From JAKAGZ01 sp963783855 (GTDB lineage: Bacteria; Bacteroidota; Ignavibacteria; Ignavibacteriales; Ignavibacteriaceae): DNA of 64,000 bases. The stretch is from contig CAWAPE010000005.1 of NCBI GenBank assembly GCA_963783855.1, positions 434,001 to 498,000 of the forward strand, read 5' to 3'. Below the pieces are notes generated by a model that saw nothing but the letters and a program-made list of their open reading frames with translations, was not told the origin of the DNA and did not search any database. This document shows, one piece after another, positions 33,965-43,264 of the stretch (position 1 is its first letter; every line of letters begins with the position of its first letter). A program made the position numbers and the translations under genes.

Positions 33965-36376
33965 ATGAGGATATCCAATTTATATTCGGGGAAAAACGTT
34001 AAGACAATGTCATTAAATAAATATTTTTATACATTACTGATTTTAACACTGATTCTTGGCTTGTTTTCTGGGACAGCTTACTCAAAGTATAAAAAGGGGA
34101 AAAAAGGCAAGGCAACTCACATTACGGTACTTGTTCTTGATAAAAAGGACTCACAACCATTACAACTGGTTAACGTTATGCTTGAAAGAGACAATACAAT
34201 TACGGCCGGGGCTGTTACAAGTCCTTCGGGCAAGGCGCTATTTACTGATATAGCAATAGGCACATATAAACTGGTAACTTATTACGTCGGTTATGAGACT
34301 TATTCAAAAACTGTAATTATAGATAAAACACATAATAATTTCAAAGTGCTAATCGGGGAAAAATCAGTCGAGATTGGACAAGTTGTCGTTAGCGGAAGTA
34401 ATACTCCAAAAGTTACCACTTCAATTGATGCAGTAACGGGCAGACAGGTATTTGAAGGTGAAACCTACCATGCTTCCCCCACGGCTCAGATGACAACACT
34501 CATTCAGCAGAACCTGGCCGGAGCGGTAAAGGCACCCACCGGAGAGGTTCATATAAGAGGACAGCACGGCGAATTTACTTATCTGATTGATGGCGTACCT
34601 ATTCCACTTGGTGTCTTCGGGGGTCTGAACGAAATTGTTGATCCAAAAATTATTTCGCGAGTCACTTTTTATACTGGAGGCTTTCCCGCTGAATATGGCG
34701 GACAAATAGCCGGCTTGATGGATGTACAGACACGCGTACCTTCCGGAAGTTTTCATTTGGATTTTTCTTCTTTTTTAGGCAGCTATTTTACTTCAGAAGA
34801 TGGCGCAGCTGGGAAAAAAGTAGGTAAGTTCAAATCACTGAATTCAAACGGGCAGAGTCTTTCACTTAGTAATCATGCAGGGAAACTTGGTTATTTCATT
34901 TCTGCTTCGAGACAGGAAACCGACAGGAGAATTGACCAGCCCGTACAGCAACTTTTCCACGATCATGGCTTTGATTATTTTCTTTTCGGAAAAGTTGACT
35001 ACCTGTTGAATGAAAATGATTACATTACAGGTAATTTTAATTTCAGTAAAACACAATCTCAGGTTCCTTACGATCCGGCAGAAGGATTTGCAGCTGATGA
35101 CCAGCTAACGTATAATGCTTTTCAAACAATTTCATACTATCACACAATATCCACAGAAGCGGACAACGAGTCTTCCCTTTTTATCGGTGCCCTTGCCCGC
35201 GAAGGCGGATTAAGATATTTGCCAAATGTTAATGATTCGCAAAGTGCATTTTATGGAAATGATACCACTACATCGTACCAGATAGATCAGAAAAGAACAT
35301 TTACTACTCTTGGTTTAAGAGCCAAGTATGATCACAGGCTAACACACAGATTTAAATACGCGGCAGGTTTTGATTTCAGCAATACCAGCGGCAAAGATAA
35401 TTTCAGGTTTTTCAACACCTCCGGTGACGGTCCGAAAGTATCCTCAGATTTTAACGGGTACGACCTGGGGCTCTTTATTCAATCAGAAATACATCCCACC
35501 GAATGGACTAAATTTGAACTTGGTCTAAGGTATGATGTACACAACGCACCAGGCATTCAAAACCAGAAACAGCTTAGCCCACGAACCAAGGTCAGCTTTT
35601 TGGTGGATGAATACAATACAATTTCTTTAAGCTATGACAGACTGTTTATGCCGACAAATATTGAAAACCTTGGAACCCTTGCATCGCAGCTAGGAAATAG
35701 TGCCCTGCCAGCAATACCGGAAAAGGACAATCTTTTCGAGATTAGTTTTATCAGAAACTGGAAGAATGGATTCAATTCAAAGATGTCAGTGTTCTACAAA
35801 GAATCGAGCCCGGGACTCGATGATGAGACCCTTGGTTCTAGTACTGTAAGAGTAAATGTTAATATTAATAAAATAAAAGTAAAAGGAATTGAACTTGCGC
35901 TGACATATCATAAACTGAACAGCCCGTTTTCCGGCTTTATAAATTCCTCAGTAATTCACGCCTATGGAACCGGACCGGTATCGGGAGGATTCCTGCCCGC
36001 GGATCCGGGAACAGCGCCTTTTGATCTTGATCACGATCAGAGGCTGTCAGCCGTAATCGGTTTAAATTACCAACCGGAAACTTACTTTGTGAATCTTACC
36101 GGCACATATGGATCCGGCCTCGCAAACGGGAATGATAATTATTCATATAAAACTGGTCTATTTGATTTTAACCAGGGTGCGCATACAACTCCGTCCTGGA
36201 TATTTGATTTTTCAGCCGGATATAAATTTTATCTCGGGAATGGACATTCCATAGAACCATCAGTATACATCACCAATGTTTTCGATCATAATCATTTAAT
36301 TAAAGGTGCTTACTTCAGCGGTGCTAGTTTTGAGGCGAGAAGAAATGTAGTTTTCAAACTAACCTATCATATATAG
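33965..36376 (+). CDS. TonB-dependent outer-membrane receptor with carboxypeptidase-like N-domain
   Basis: 803 aa from ATG 33965, placed by AGAGGA at 33954-33959. Residues 16-41 form the signal peptide. A carboxypeptidase-regulatory-like domain follows at about 50-125 (VTSPSGKALFTDIAIGTYKL), then a plug (VHIRGQHGEFTYLIDGVPIP and VTFYTGGFPAEYGGQIAGLM) and a 22-strand-type barrel ending NVVFKLTYHI. The order matches TonB receptors of Bacteroidota that take up siderophores, metals or glycans. The ligand is unknown. There is no SusD partner. The preceding small His-containing protein hints at metal, but this is only an inference. Confidence 0.88.
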   Translation: MRISNLYSGKNVKTMSLNKYFYTLLILTLILGLFSGTAYSKYKKGKKGKATHITVLVLDKKDSQPLQLVNVMLERDNTITAGAVTSPSGKALFTDIAIGTYKLVTYYVGYETYSKTVIIDKTHNNFKVLIGEKSVEIGQVVVSGSNTPKVTTSIDAVTGRQVFEGETYHASPTAQMTTLIQQNLAGAVKAPTGEVHIRGQHGEFTYLIDGVPIPLGVFGGLNEIVDPKIISRVTFYTGGFPAEYGGQIAGLMDVQTRVPSGSFHLDFSSFLGSYFTSEDGAAGKKVGKFKSLNSNGQSLSLSNHAGKLGYFISASRQETDRRIDQPVQQLFHDHGFDYFLFGKVDYLLNENDYITGNFNFSKTQSQVPYDPAEGFAADDQLTYNAFQTISYYHTISTEADNESSLFIGALAREGGLRYLPNVNDSQSAFYGNDTTTSYQIDQKRTFTTLGLRAKYDHRLTHRFKYAAGFDFSNTSGKDNFRFFNTSGDGPKVSSDFNGYDLGLFIQSEIHPTEWTKFELGLRYDVHNAPGIQNQKQLSPRTKVSFLVDEYNTISLSYDRLFMPTNIENLGTLASQLGNSALPAIPEKDNLFEISFIRNWKNGFNSKMSVFYKESSPGLDDETLGSSTVRVNVNINKIKVKGIELALTYHKLNSPFSGFINSSVIHAYGTGPVSGGFLPADPGTAPFDLDHDQRLSAVIGLNYQPETYFVNLTGTYGSGLANGNDNYSYKTGLFDFNQGAHTTPSWIFDFSAGYKFYLGNGHSIEPSVYITNVFDHNHLIKGAYFSGASFEARRNVVFKLTYHI

Positions 36377-36539
36377 GACCTATTAGTCAAATAGGCGCTG
36401 TAGGAAACTATTACAATTTTTAGAATCAGGAGATTAGTCTTTATGAACTAATTAACTAAAAAGTGGCTTAAATTTCTTTTTTACTTCGTTAAAAATCTAT
36501 ATATTTTGCATTCAAATATTTTGATTGATTTCCAGCTCC

Positions 36540-36628
36540 GGAGAGGTGGGTGAGTGGCTGAAACCAACGGTTTGCTAAACCGTCATACTGGGAAACTGGT
36601 ATCGCGGGTTCGAATCCCGCCCTCTCCG
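36540..36628 (+). tRNA. tRNA-Ser (anticodon GCT)
   Basis: Acceptor GGAGAGG/CCTCTCC, D-arm TGAGTGGCTGAAACCA, anticodon stem ACGGT/ACCGT around TTGCTAA (anticodon GCT), long variable arm (TACTGGGAAACTGGTA), T-arm GCGGGTTCGAATCCCGC and discriminator G. No CCA is encoded. It reads AGC/AGU codons. Confidence 0.97.
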
Positions 36629-36633
36629 CAAAC

Positions 36634-36665
36634 AAAAAAAACCTCGCTTTTTGCGGGGTTTTTTA
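36634..36665 (+). terminator. Terminator after tRNA-Ser
   Basis: AACCTCGC and GCGGGGTT (one wobble pair) form the stem around a TTTTT loop, with a six-T tail, directly after the tRNA. Confidence 0.85.
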
Positions 36666-36865
36666 TTTCTCCTAGCAATGGACGGTTTGTAAACCATTTT
36701 AATGCATTATACTTTTCATTTAGAACATTTCAGTTGCTGTTAATAAAACGGCTTCTCTATTATTATAAAATAAATATTGATCTTTGCAAATTGTTATATA
36801 ATCAATAAAATTTAATTAAATTTGGTAAGTGCATTATTCATATTGAAAACAGGGAGAGAGAGGTG

Positions 36866-39490
36866 ATGAGGGAAAAAATATCAATTTTATTCTATGCCAT
36901 TTTATTTATTGGAATAGCTGCGCTGACTCAATCCAATTATGCTTTTCCGGAATTACAGAATAATCAACCCGCTGCAAAAGTTCAACAATTACCTAAAGGG
37001 ATTACAATTTATCAATTAGACAATGGAATGAAAGTGCTTCTGATTGAGAACCCTGCCCTTCCAATGGTGGGCGCAAATGTTGTAATTAAAATTGGGTCAG
37101 CGTACGAAAATTTTTCGACAAGCGGTATGAGCCACATGCTCGAACATCTTTTATTTAACGGAACAACTACACGCAGTCAAAAAGAATTATATGATGATGT
37201 TGACCGCATTGGCGGATATAATAATGCTCACACAGATAATTACTACACCGATTTTATGATGGTTACTCCTGCAGAAAATATTAAAAAAGGATTAGAGATT
37301 CAGGCGGATATGCTTTTTAATTCAACCCTGCCGGAAGAAAAATTTAAGAAAGAAAAAGGTATTGTGCTGGAAGAAATTTCCAAAAGCATAGCTGATCCTG
37401 ATGACCAGCTTGAAAGGAATACGATTTCTGTTTTGTATCCCGGACACGCTCTTTCATTACCAACACTCGGGACATATTCAACCATTGAGTCAATGTCGCG
37501 CGACGGGGTAAATTCTTTTTATAAGAATAATTATGTGCCTAATAATATGATTTTAAGTGTGATAGGAAATTTTAAAACTGCAGAAATGCTTTCGTTAATT
37601 AAGGAAATATACGGAAAAGCAAAACCGGGAAATGTAATTCACGACACAAACCCGGAATGGGCAACAGGATTTCAAAAACCAAATTTAGAATCCAACAATG
37701 AAAACCTTATATCCCATCGTTTCTATGAGGGATCGGATAAAGTAATACAATTGTTTTATAAATTACCGGAAGGCGAAACAACCGAAGGTTTCCAGTTGAT
37801 GGAAACAATTTTCGTAAAGAAGCAAATTGAGTTCCAAACTTCGTTAAAAAAAGAATTTCCTGAAAAAATTAAATCAATAAAATTGTCTGTCCGCCCTTCT
37901 CCCCTGTCTAATTATGTTGAGGTAAAAGTAACGTTGGACAAAAAGGATACTGACATAAATGCCATAGTAAATTCTGTTAAGAAGAAAATAAGTAGTTTAG
38001 ATTTTATGTTACCCAATGAAACTGTAAAATCCGAAGCAACAAAAGAACGTACCGATTTCTTAAAAAATATTGAGAAACCGCATATGTTCGGAATTTATAA
38101 CTCAGATCAGATAGTTAAAGAAGGGTTAGAATCAGTACTCGCATCATTTAACGGAAACGGATATTCCGATGCAGCAAAATCAATCGCCGGGCTTAAACTA
38201 AAATCCCCGTCTAAAATCATAATTCAGTCCCCAATAAATAAAGAAGGAAAAGAAAAGACCGGAGTTTCCGGTAACGCAAGACTCTTTAAAGATGATGCAA
38301 CAGGGAAAGAATTAATTGTCGTTCAGAATGAAGCCAGCAATCTTTTGGCGATTCATTATTTAGTAAAGCATAAGGCTCCGCTGGAGTCTAAATATGGTAA
38401 AGACGCGTCAGAAATTTTGCACGATTGTCTTAACCAGCGGTTAACTTCTGACGCTAATAAAAGTATCAGTAAAAGATTTGGCTTTACATATACAGTAAAT
38501 GACAATCCATACATACCGATGGATAATATTTATTTGCATCCCGATTTCGGTTACATAAGAGCAGAAGGATTGGCCGATGATTTAGCTGGCGCAATAAAAT
38601 ATATAAACGGACAAATAAAAAATTTCGTCCCAACTGAAGCGGAATTTAAAAAAGCAGTTGAGAAATATAAAGGCATTGCAATGATGTCGATGGGCGGCGA
38701 CAAAGCTAAAAAACTTTTTGATGCAAAATATAAATCATTAGTTTTTCAGCCCGATCCGTATTCTGATAACAAACCAACACTTACATATAAAAATCTGCTG
38801 GCATTTGCCAGGGAATATTTTAATCCCGCAAATATGATAGTTTCTGTAGTATCGCCGGGTAGTCCAGAAACTGTAAATTCCCTTTTTGCTGATTTTACCG
38901 GTAGACCAGCTGCTAGCGAGCCACCGGTATTTACTCAGACATACAAAATGCCAGACAAACCCGTAACCATTGACACAGCCGGAGGTGGCGAGAGATCATA
39001 TTTATTCTGGGGATTTATTAAACACATAGATCCCAAAGATGCGCCAGCTTTACAGGCACTTTCTCTTGTACTATCCAACGATATCGTTTTTGATATCAGG
39101 GAAAAGCAAGGGATGGCATATCATATGAGTGCGGGTATAAATGTGATAAAAGATAAAGCGCTGTTTTATATCTCACAGGGAACACGTCCACAAAATGTAG
39201 ATAAGCTTGTTCAGCAATACCCGGGATTTTTTAAAGAAACTGCGATTGATAAATTAACTCAGGATGAACTTGAAAAATCAATTAATATGTACCTGGGAAG
39301 GATGATGTTCAGAAGACTTTCGAGCATTAACCAGGCATATTACCTGGATTACTCTCTCTATTTTGAAAGCGATTATAATTATGACAAACAATTCCTCAAA
39401 GCTTTGAGAAATGTTACTCTGAACGATGTAAAAAATGCAGCAAAAAAATACATGGTTATAAAAAACCCGTTGCAATTAATTGTAAGATAA
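36866..39490 (+). CDS. Secreted M16 family zinc metallopeptidase
   Basis: 874 aa with a signal peptide (residues 1-27, ending NYAF). The inverted zinc motif HMLEH is at residues 90-94, followed at the expected distance by the downstream Glu region (KGLEIQADMLFN). Two M16-type halves are seen: the active N-half at about 45-270 and an inactive C-half at about 560-870 without HxxEH, in one chain, as in pitrilysin-like or PqqL-like forms. It probably degrades peptides in the periplasm. ATG 36866 follows GGGAGAGAGAGG. The GTG at 36863 is less likely. No terminator is clear after the stop. Confidence 0.88.
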   Translation: MREKISILFYAILFIGIAALTQSNYAFPELQNNQPAAKVQQLPKGITIYQLDNGMKVLLIENPALPMVGANVVIKIGSAYENFSTSGMSHMLEHLLFNGTTTRSQKELYDDVDRIGGYNNAHTDNYYTDFMMVTPAENIKKGLEIQADMLFNSTLPEEKFKKEKGIVLEEISKSIADPDDQLERNTISVLYPGHALSLPTLGTYSTIESMSRDGVNSFYKNNYVPNNMILSVIGNFKTAEMLSLIKEIYGKAKPGNVIHDTNPEWATGFQKPNLESNNENLISHRFYEGSDKVIQLFYKLPEGETTEGFQLMETIFVKKQIEFQTSLKKEFPEKIKSIKLSVRPSPLSNYVEVKVTLDKKDTDINAIVNSVKKKISSLDFMLPNETVKSEATKERTDFLKNIEKPHMFGIYNSDQIVKEGLESVLASFNGNGYSDAAKSIAGLKLKSPSKIIIQSPINKEGKEKTGVSGNARLFKDDATGKELIVVQNEASNLLAIHYLVKHKAPLESKYGKDASEILHDCLNQRLTSDANKSISKRFGFTYTVNDNPYIPMDNIYLHPDFGYIRAEGLADDLAGAIKYINGQIKNFVPTEAEFKKAVEKYKGIAMMSMGGDKAKKLFDAKYKSLVFQPDPYSDNKPTLTYKNLLAFAREYFNPANMIVSVVSPGSPETVNSLFADFTGRPAASEPPVFTQTYKMPDKPVTIDTAGGGERSYLFWGFIKHIDPKDAPALQALSLVLSNDIVFDIREKQGMAYHMSAGINVIKDKALFYISQGTRPQNVDKLVQQYPGFFKETAIDKLTQDELEKSINMYLGRMMFRRLSSINQAYYLDYSLYFESDYNYDKQFLKALRNVTLNDVKNAAKKYMVIKNPLQLIVR

Positions 39491-39992
39491 GTTATCGTAA
39501 GAATTATTATTAACAAGTGGACCTGAATTTGCGTGAGTGAGAAATCTTTTATTTTTATACAATAATTGATTTCTCTCGAGTCTGTTTGCTAATTATATAT
39601 GGTCACCTACTTAAGTATTTCAAAATTTATTTTTGTTTAGTAAACAATTTTTGTTATTCATACCATCCTATGAGCATAAAAAAAGTGTACTAACAATAAA
39701 ACCTCCAAAATCAATTGAGGTATCGTGCTATGAGTAATTTTAATGTTAAACGACTTCTTGGTAATTTGAATCTGCTAATTCATTCCAAAGACCTTCCTTT
39801 TAAATGCCTAATTCAAAGCTCGTTGGTCAAAATTTGGTCACACCACGCTCATAGCTATTAAAAACAATCAAAAAACAAAGCTAGCAACGCATCCCGTTCT
39901 ATCAGCCCACAAAAAAATCCGCTTTTTTAGTGGGGTTTTTTATTTAAATAGACTTAAATTATAAAGTATAAAATAAAAGCATAATAATAAAT
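39491..39992. other. Gene-poor intergenic stretch with scattered repeats
   Basis: No ORF above 40 codons is convincing. CTATGAGC at 39669 and GCTCATAG at 39849 are an 8-bp inverted pair enclosing about 190 bp, with a third copy of CTATGAG inside near 39729. At 39911-39950 an A-run, ATCCGC, a T-run and GTGGGGTTTTTT look like a mutated copy of the terminator that follows tRNA-Ser at 36634. The stretch may be a remnant of a small element, but I cannot assign it. Confidence 0.4.
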
Positions 39993-40547
39993 ATGAACTT
40001 TGAGAATGAATTATTACTGATAAAGAAGGGTTTCCTCGACTCTGTTAAGACTCAAAATCAAATCATTTCTGATTTTAATGTCTTATATCAAAAATTAAAT
40101 GAAGAATTAGATTTATTAACTAAGGGCAAAAACTCGAAAATTTATCCACAAACAATAAATGATGCTGAAATACTTACATTAGAAATAAAAAACTTCAATA
40201 ATACACTTTATGCACTTATTACAAATAAAGAATATTTAAAAGCCATTTTTAATGAAGCTTTTTATAAAGGTAATTATTCATTTATTTTGACAACTGGCGC
40301 AATTATAATAAATTCTGATGTCCCTAGAAGTATCAAGGATGATATTAGAGGTATTTATCTATCTGTTCTGGAATTAACAAATATTGGAGATATTGAAAAA
40401 GATCTTAAGGAACTCACGAGATTGAAAATAATTGTTTCAAATTATTTATTAGCAGCAAAAGAGGGGGTAGAAAATTGGTTCGAAATTGCTAAAGAAAATG
40501 AAAGAGCATTAAGGAAAATATATAAGGTTGAGGATCCATTTAAATAG
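39993..40547 (+). CDS. Hypothetical protein, mostly helical
   Basis: 184 aa. No domain recognised. The sequence is predicted helical with heptad-like Leu/Ile spacing (residues 1-75) and is Lys/Asn/Ile-rich, more AT-rich than the housekeeping genes. A hydrophobic patch SFILTTGAIIINSD is at about 93-106. There is no signal peptide. The ATG has no obvious Shine-Dalgarno sequence. It starts an accessory-looking stretch with a possible hsdM remnant next to it, so horizontal origin is possible. Confidence 0.5.
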   Translation: MNFENELLLIKKGFLDSVKTQNQIISDFNVLYQKLNEELDLLTKGKNSKIYPQTINDAEILTLEIKNFNNTLYALITNKEYLKAIFNEAFYKGNYSFILTTGAIIINSDVPRSIKDDIRGIYLSVLELTNIGDIEKDLKELTRLKIIVSNYLLAAKEGVENWFEIAKENERALRKIYKVEDPFK

Positions 40548-40550
40548 GCT

Positions 40551-40712
40551 GAATTTGGGTTCGTATATAAAGTAAAATCAATAGAGTTATCACATCTTGG
40601 AAAACGTTTATGGGAAGCAGCGGACTGTGGAAGATTAAGACATACATCTATAATCAGGCAATTAATACCTGCACTAATATTATTTATTTTATCAGCTAAT
40701 TATGCTATTTAA
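40551..40712 (+). pseudogene. Possible remnant of a type I restriction methylase (HsdM) N-terminus
   Basis: An in-frame stretch after the previous stop reads IELSHLGKRLWEAAD and later LIPALILFILSANYA before TAA. HsdM N-termini have the pattern LEKRLWEAADxLR followed by P-V-L-G-L-I-F-L. The similarity is short, about 45 codons without a start codon or catalytic domain, so this is at best a fragment. No other restriction gene is present. Confidence 0.3.
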
Positions 40713-40749
40713 TTAATAATTTTTCCATTAGACTCAAATCTATAATTTT

Positions 40750-41574
40750 TCAATTAATCGGTAAGACATAACCCAAATGGAAAGTTAAATACTCATATCT
40801 ATCCGTTTTGCTAAAGAACCAGTTATAATCACCAGTAAGCAGGAACCCGCTTTTTTCACCGGTTGAATACTTTAATCCAACTCCCCCGGCAAATAGAAAT
40901 CCGTCTTTCGTAAATCCCGGAACTGTAGCAATCTTACCAGAATTATTCAATTCGATGTCAGAGAAAATAAGGTTTTCATATCCACCAAAAAGTGAAATTA
41001 CCGGTGACACAAAAGACGAAGGGGAAAACCAAAACCTGTTGATGGTGCCAAGTATTAGCTGGTATGATTTACCTCCCGTAGCGTTAAATTTAGAAGAATT
41101 GAGACCAACTGATTCTAAATACTTCGAACTATTCATACTGATCTCATTATACCCAATCAAAAATCCAACAGAGTAAAAATCACCTACCTGGTAATTAAGA
41201 TCTGCGTTTACAGAAATACCGTATTCCCAAATATTTGAATCCAAAGTTGGTTTTAGATTTCTAACAATCCCCAATCTAAGATTAAAATATCCCCAACCAC
41301 CTGAAGAATTAGTAACAAAAATTCCTTCAGTTGAGTCAATGGATTTCCGATCCCCATTTGCAAAAATGTAACTATCTCTAGTTGCTGTGCTTCCGTATTG
41401 AATAAACCTCGAATTATAATTGCTGGATCGGACGGCATTCCCTAATAAACTAGTGGGGTTTTCATTGACCAAATTCAGATTCTGAGATTTTAAATAATTA
41501 GTTTTTACTTGTGGAGATGCTTTTGTCACAAGTAATATTAGAACAAATATTATCGAAATGAATTTTCCATTCAT
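40750..41574 (-). CDS. Secreted outer-membrane barrel-like protein of unknown function
   Basis: 274 aa with a signal peptide (residues 1-21, ending ASPQ). The mature protein is rich in alternating aromatic strands (GGWGYFNLRLGIVR, YSVGFLIGYNEIS, YQLILGTINRFWFSP, FHLGYVLPI) and Gly/Tyr turns, consistent with an 8-12 strand outer-membrane barrel. No named family was recognised. It is a single gene flanked by AT-rich spacers. Confidence 0.6.
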   Translation of the reverse strand: MNGKFISIIFVLILLVTKASPQVKTNYLKSQNLNLVNENPTSLLGNAVRSSNYNSRFIQYGSTATRDSYIFANGDRKSIDSTEGIFVTNSSGGWGYFNLRLGIVRNLKPTLDSNIWEYGISVNADLNYQVGDFYSVGFLIGYNEISMNSSKYLESVGLNSSKFNATGGKSYQLILGTINRFWFSPSSFVSPVISLFGGYENLIFSDIELNNSGKIATVPGFTKDGFLFAGGVGLKYSTGEKSGFLLTGDYNWFFSKTDRYEYLTFHLGYVLPIN

Positions 41575-41758
41575 CTTGTTTTCCGCAAATTTTAGACTAT
41601 TTAAAGATAATAAAAGACTTAAACTAAACCTTCCTTTGTACTATAATTAGATTAAAATCCAATTCTAATACACTTGATTGATTTAATTCCTTAAAAATGC
41701 GCAATAATAGTCAAAAAATCAGGCACAATGATTGAGATTCTAAATGTGGAGGGATTAA

Positions 41759-41971
41759 ATGGCAAAAATATTTATTGGTTTGAATGGGCATTATGAAATA
41801 TATAATTCCGGAACTATAATCTACAGAAAAACAAATGGGTCTGGCCAATTAAACGGAGAGTATAAAATATTTAGGAATGTACAAAGCATTCCATCTCGTC
41901 AGGACAGATGGCGCATTAAGCAATTGATTTCCGGTGAAATTTTAAGTGATCTCAGATTCAGGGAAAATTAG
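41759..41971 (+). CDS. Small hypothetical protein (70 aa)
   Basis: 70 aa with no signal peptide or membrane helix. It has aromatic, beta-rich halves (IFIGLNGHYEIYNSGTIIYR) and an Arg-rich end (SRQDRWRIKQLISGEILSD). A good GGAGG stands 8 bp before ATG 41759, which supports translation. No family was recognised. It is divergent from the barrel-like gene. Confidence 0.5.
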   Translation: MAKIFIGLNGHYEIYNSGTIIYRKTNGSGQLNGEYKIFRNVQSIPSRQDRWRIKQLISGEILSDLRFREN

Positions 41972-41996
41972 TTCTGTTAAATTTGATTAAATTTTG

Positions 41997-42137
41997 TTAG
42001 CTTACGAAAATAAGAGCAAAAATTACAAATACCAGCCAGGATGCTAACCACCCCAAACTAATAAATCCTATAAACAATAGAACATTGTAATTTTTAACCC
42101 AATCAGTAATTTTTCTTAATCCGGTATGAGCAAACAT
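41997..42137 (-). CDS. Small single-helix-rich membrane protein (46 aa)
   Basis: The minus strand encodes 46 aa from ATG 42137 to TAA 41997-41999. A hydrophilic head (MFAHTGLRKITDWVKNYN) is followed by a hydrophobic run of about 28 residues (VLLFIGFISLGWLASWLVFV and on). GTGGGG lies about 8 bp before the start. It converges on the 70-aa gene. A real small membrane protein is plausible. No family is known to me. Confidence 0.4.
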   Translation of the reverse strand: MFAHTGLRKITDWVKNYNVLLFIGFISLGWLASWLVFVIFALIFVS

Positions 42138-42283
42138 ATTAGACCCCACGTTTTTTCATAAAATCGCACAACTTCAATACCATTCCAGATCATTTAAATA
42201 TTGTTCAAATTCTTAACAATTAATTCATTATCTTTGCCACAAATGGGAAAAACATCGATGATTTATTCCTTTTTATTAGAAAA

Positions 42284-42335
42284 ATTGGGATATATATTTG
42301 ATTTTTCTGTAAAAATGTAATTTTGATATCCCAAT
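42284..42335. promoter_or_regulatory. Inverted repeat upstream of the OB-fold protein gene
   Basis: ATTGGGATAT (42284-42293) and its exact reverse complement ATATCCCAAT (42326-42335) are 32 bp apart and end 77 bp before ATG 42413. It could be an operator or a 5'-leader hairpin. The surrounding region 42138-42412 has no ORF. A TATCTTTG box is at 42229-42236. Confidence 0.35.
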
Positions 42336-42412
42336 GGTGAATGGTATATTTTTTGCCAATTCTAAGAAACTATTTATTTCAATTAATTCTAAAAAGTTGA
42401 GGTCTAAAGAGA

Positions 42413-43162
42413 ATGGAAAAGTCTAAGTATATTTATGGTGGATTAGCCGTAGTAATAATTGTGATTTTGGGGATAGTCGCATTTAATAATAAGACAGAAA
42501 ATAAAACTGTTGAACCCCAGGTTATGGGTCAATCAACTACTCAAGATGCAGTTCTGCATACCGTAACTGTGGAAGATTTTATTAACACATCTAATTATAC
42601 CTACGTACAGGTTAAAGAAAACGGGAAAGATTACTGGATTGCAGTTACAAAGATGGATGTTAATAAAGGACAGACACTTTATTTTTCAAAAAGTATGGAA
42701 ATGAAAGATTTTCATAGCACAGAGCTTAACAGAACATTCGATAGTGTGTTATTTGTAGATGGAATTGCAACTTCAAAAGATCAGGCTAATAAAGGATTTA
42801 AGCATCCTGAAATCAGCAAGGAAGCAAAAGAAAATGTTAACGTTACTCCATTTCCGGGTGGAAAAACAGTAAAAGATATTTTTGCTGATAAAAATTCTCT
42901 GAACGGTCAGGTAGTAAAGATCAGAGGGAAAGTAGCAAAAGTAAACGAAGGAATTATGGACAGAAACTGGATTCATATTCAGGATGGAACAAGCAGTAAC
43001 GGTGAATACGATCTTTTGGTTACTACAAAAGAGACAGCAAAAGTTGGTGATGTTGTAGCTTTTGAAGGTAAGGTAGTAACCAATAAAGATTTTGGTGCTG
43101 GTTATTCATACGATGTAATGATTGAAGGCGCTAAAATTATCAAAGGGAACAAATCCTTATAA
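42413..43162 (+). CDS. Membrane-anchored OB-fold protein (NrfJ-like)
   Basis: 249 aa. One N-terminal helix (residues 5-25) anchors it, followed by a linker. Residues 45-130 contain a GGYTYVQV-like repeat (TSNYTYVQVKENGKDYWIAV, then MKDFHSTELNRTFDSVLFVD). Residues 150-245 form an OB-fold: LNGQVVKIRGKVAKVNEGIM, NWIHIQDGTSSNGEYDLLVT and VGDVVAFEGKVVTNKDFGAG. These are the two halves of NrfJ-type or OB-fold periplasmic proteins found near nitrite-reductase or cytochrome genes in anaerobes. The molecular role is unknown. No nrf genes are visible here. Confidence 0.72.
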   Translation: MEKSKYIYGGLAVVIIVILGIVAFNNKTENKTVEPQVMGQSTTQDAVLHTVTVEDFINTSNYTYVQVKENGKDYWIAVTKMDVNKGQTLYFSKSMEMKDFHSTELNRTFDSVLFVDGIATSKDQANKGFKHPEISKEAKENVNVTPFPGGKTVKDIFADKNSLNGQVVKIRGKVAKVNEGIMDRNWIHIQDGTSSNGEYDLLVTTKETAKVGDVVAFEGKVVTNKDFGAGYSYDVMIEGAKIIKGNKSL

Positions 43163-43187
43163 AATATTTTTAGTGTTAGAATTAAGA

Positions 43188-43217
43188 AGCACCCTGAACT
43201 ATCAGGGTGCTTTTTTT
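43188..43217 (+). terminator. Terminator after the OB-fold gene
   Basis: AGCACCCTGA and TCAGGGTGCT form a perfect 10-bp stem around ACTA, followed by seven T. Confidence 0.92.
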
Positions 43218-43264
43218 ATTTCTATAAGTAGTTACATAATATTTGCTTGTAAGCACTGTGACGT

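Noticed and set aside
36554..36808. 84-codon plus-strand ORF
   Set aside because: Its first 25 codons are the tRNA-Ser gene and the terminator follows; no family resemblance.
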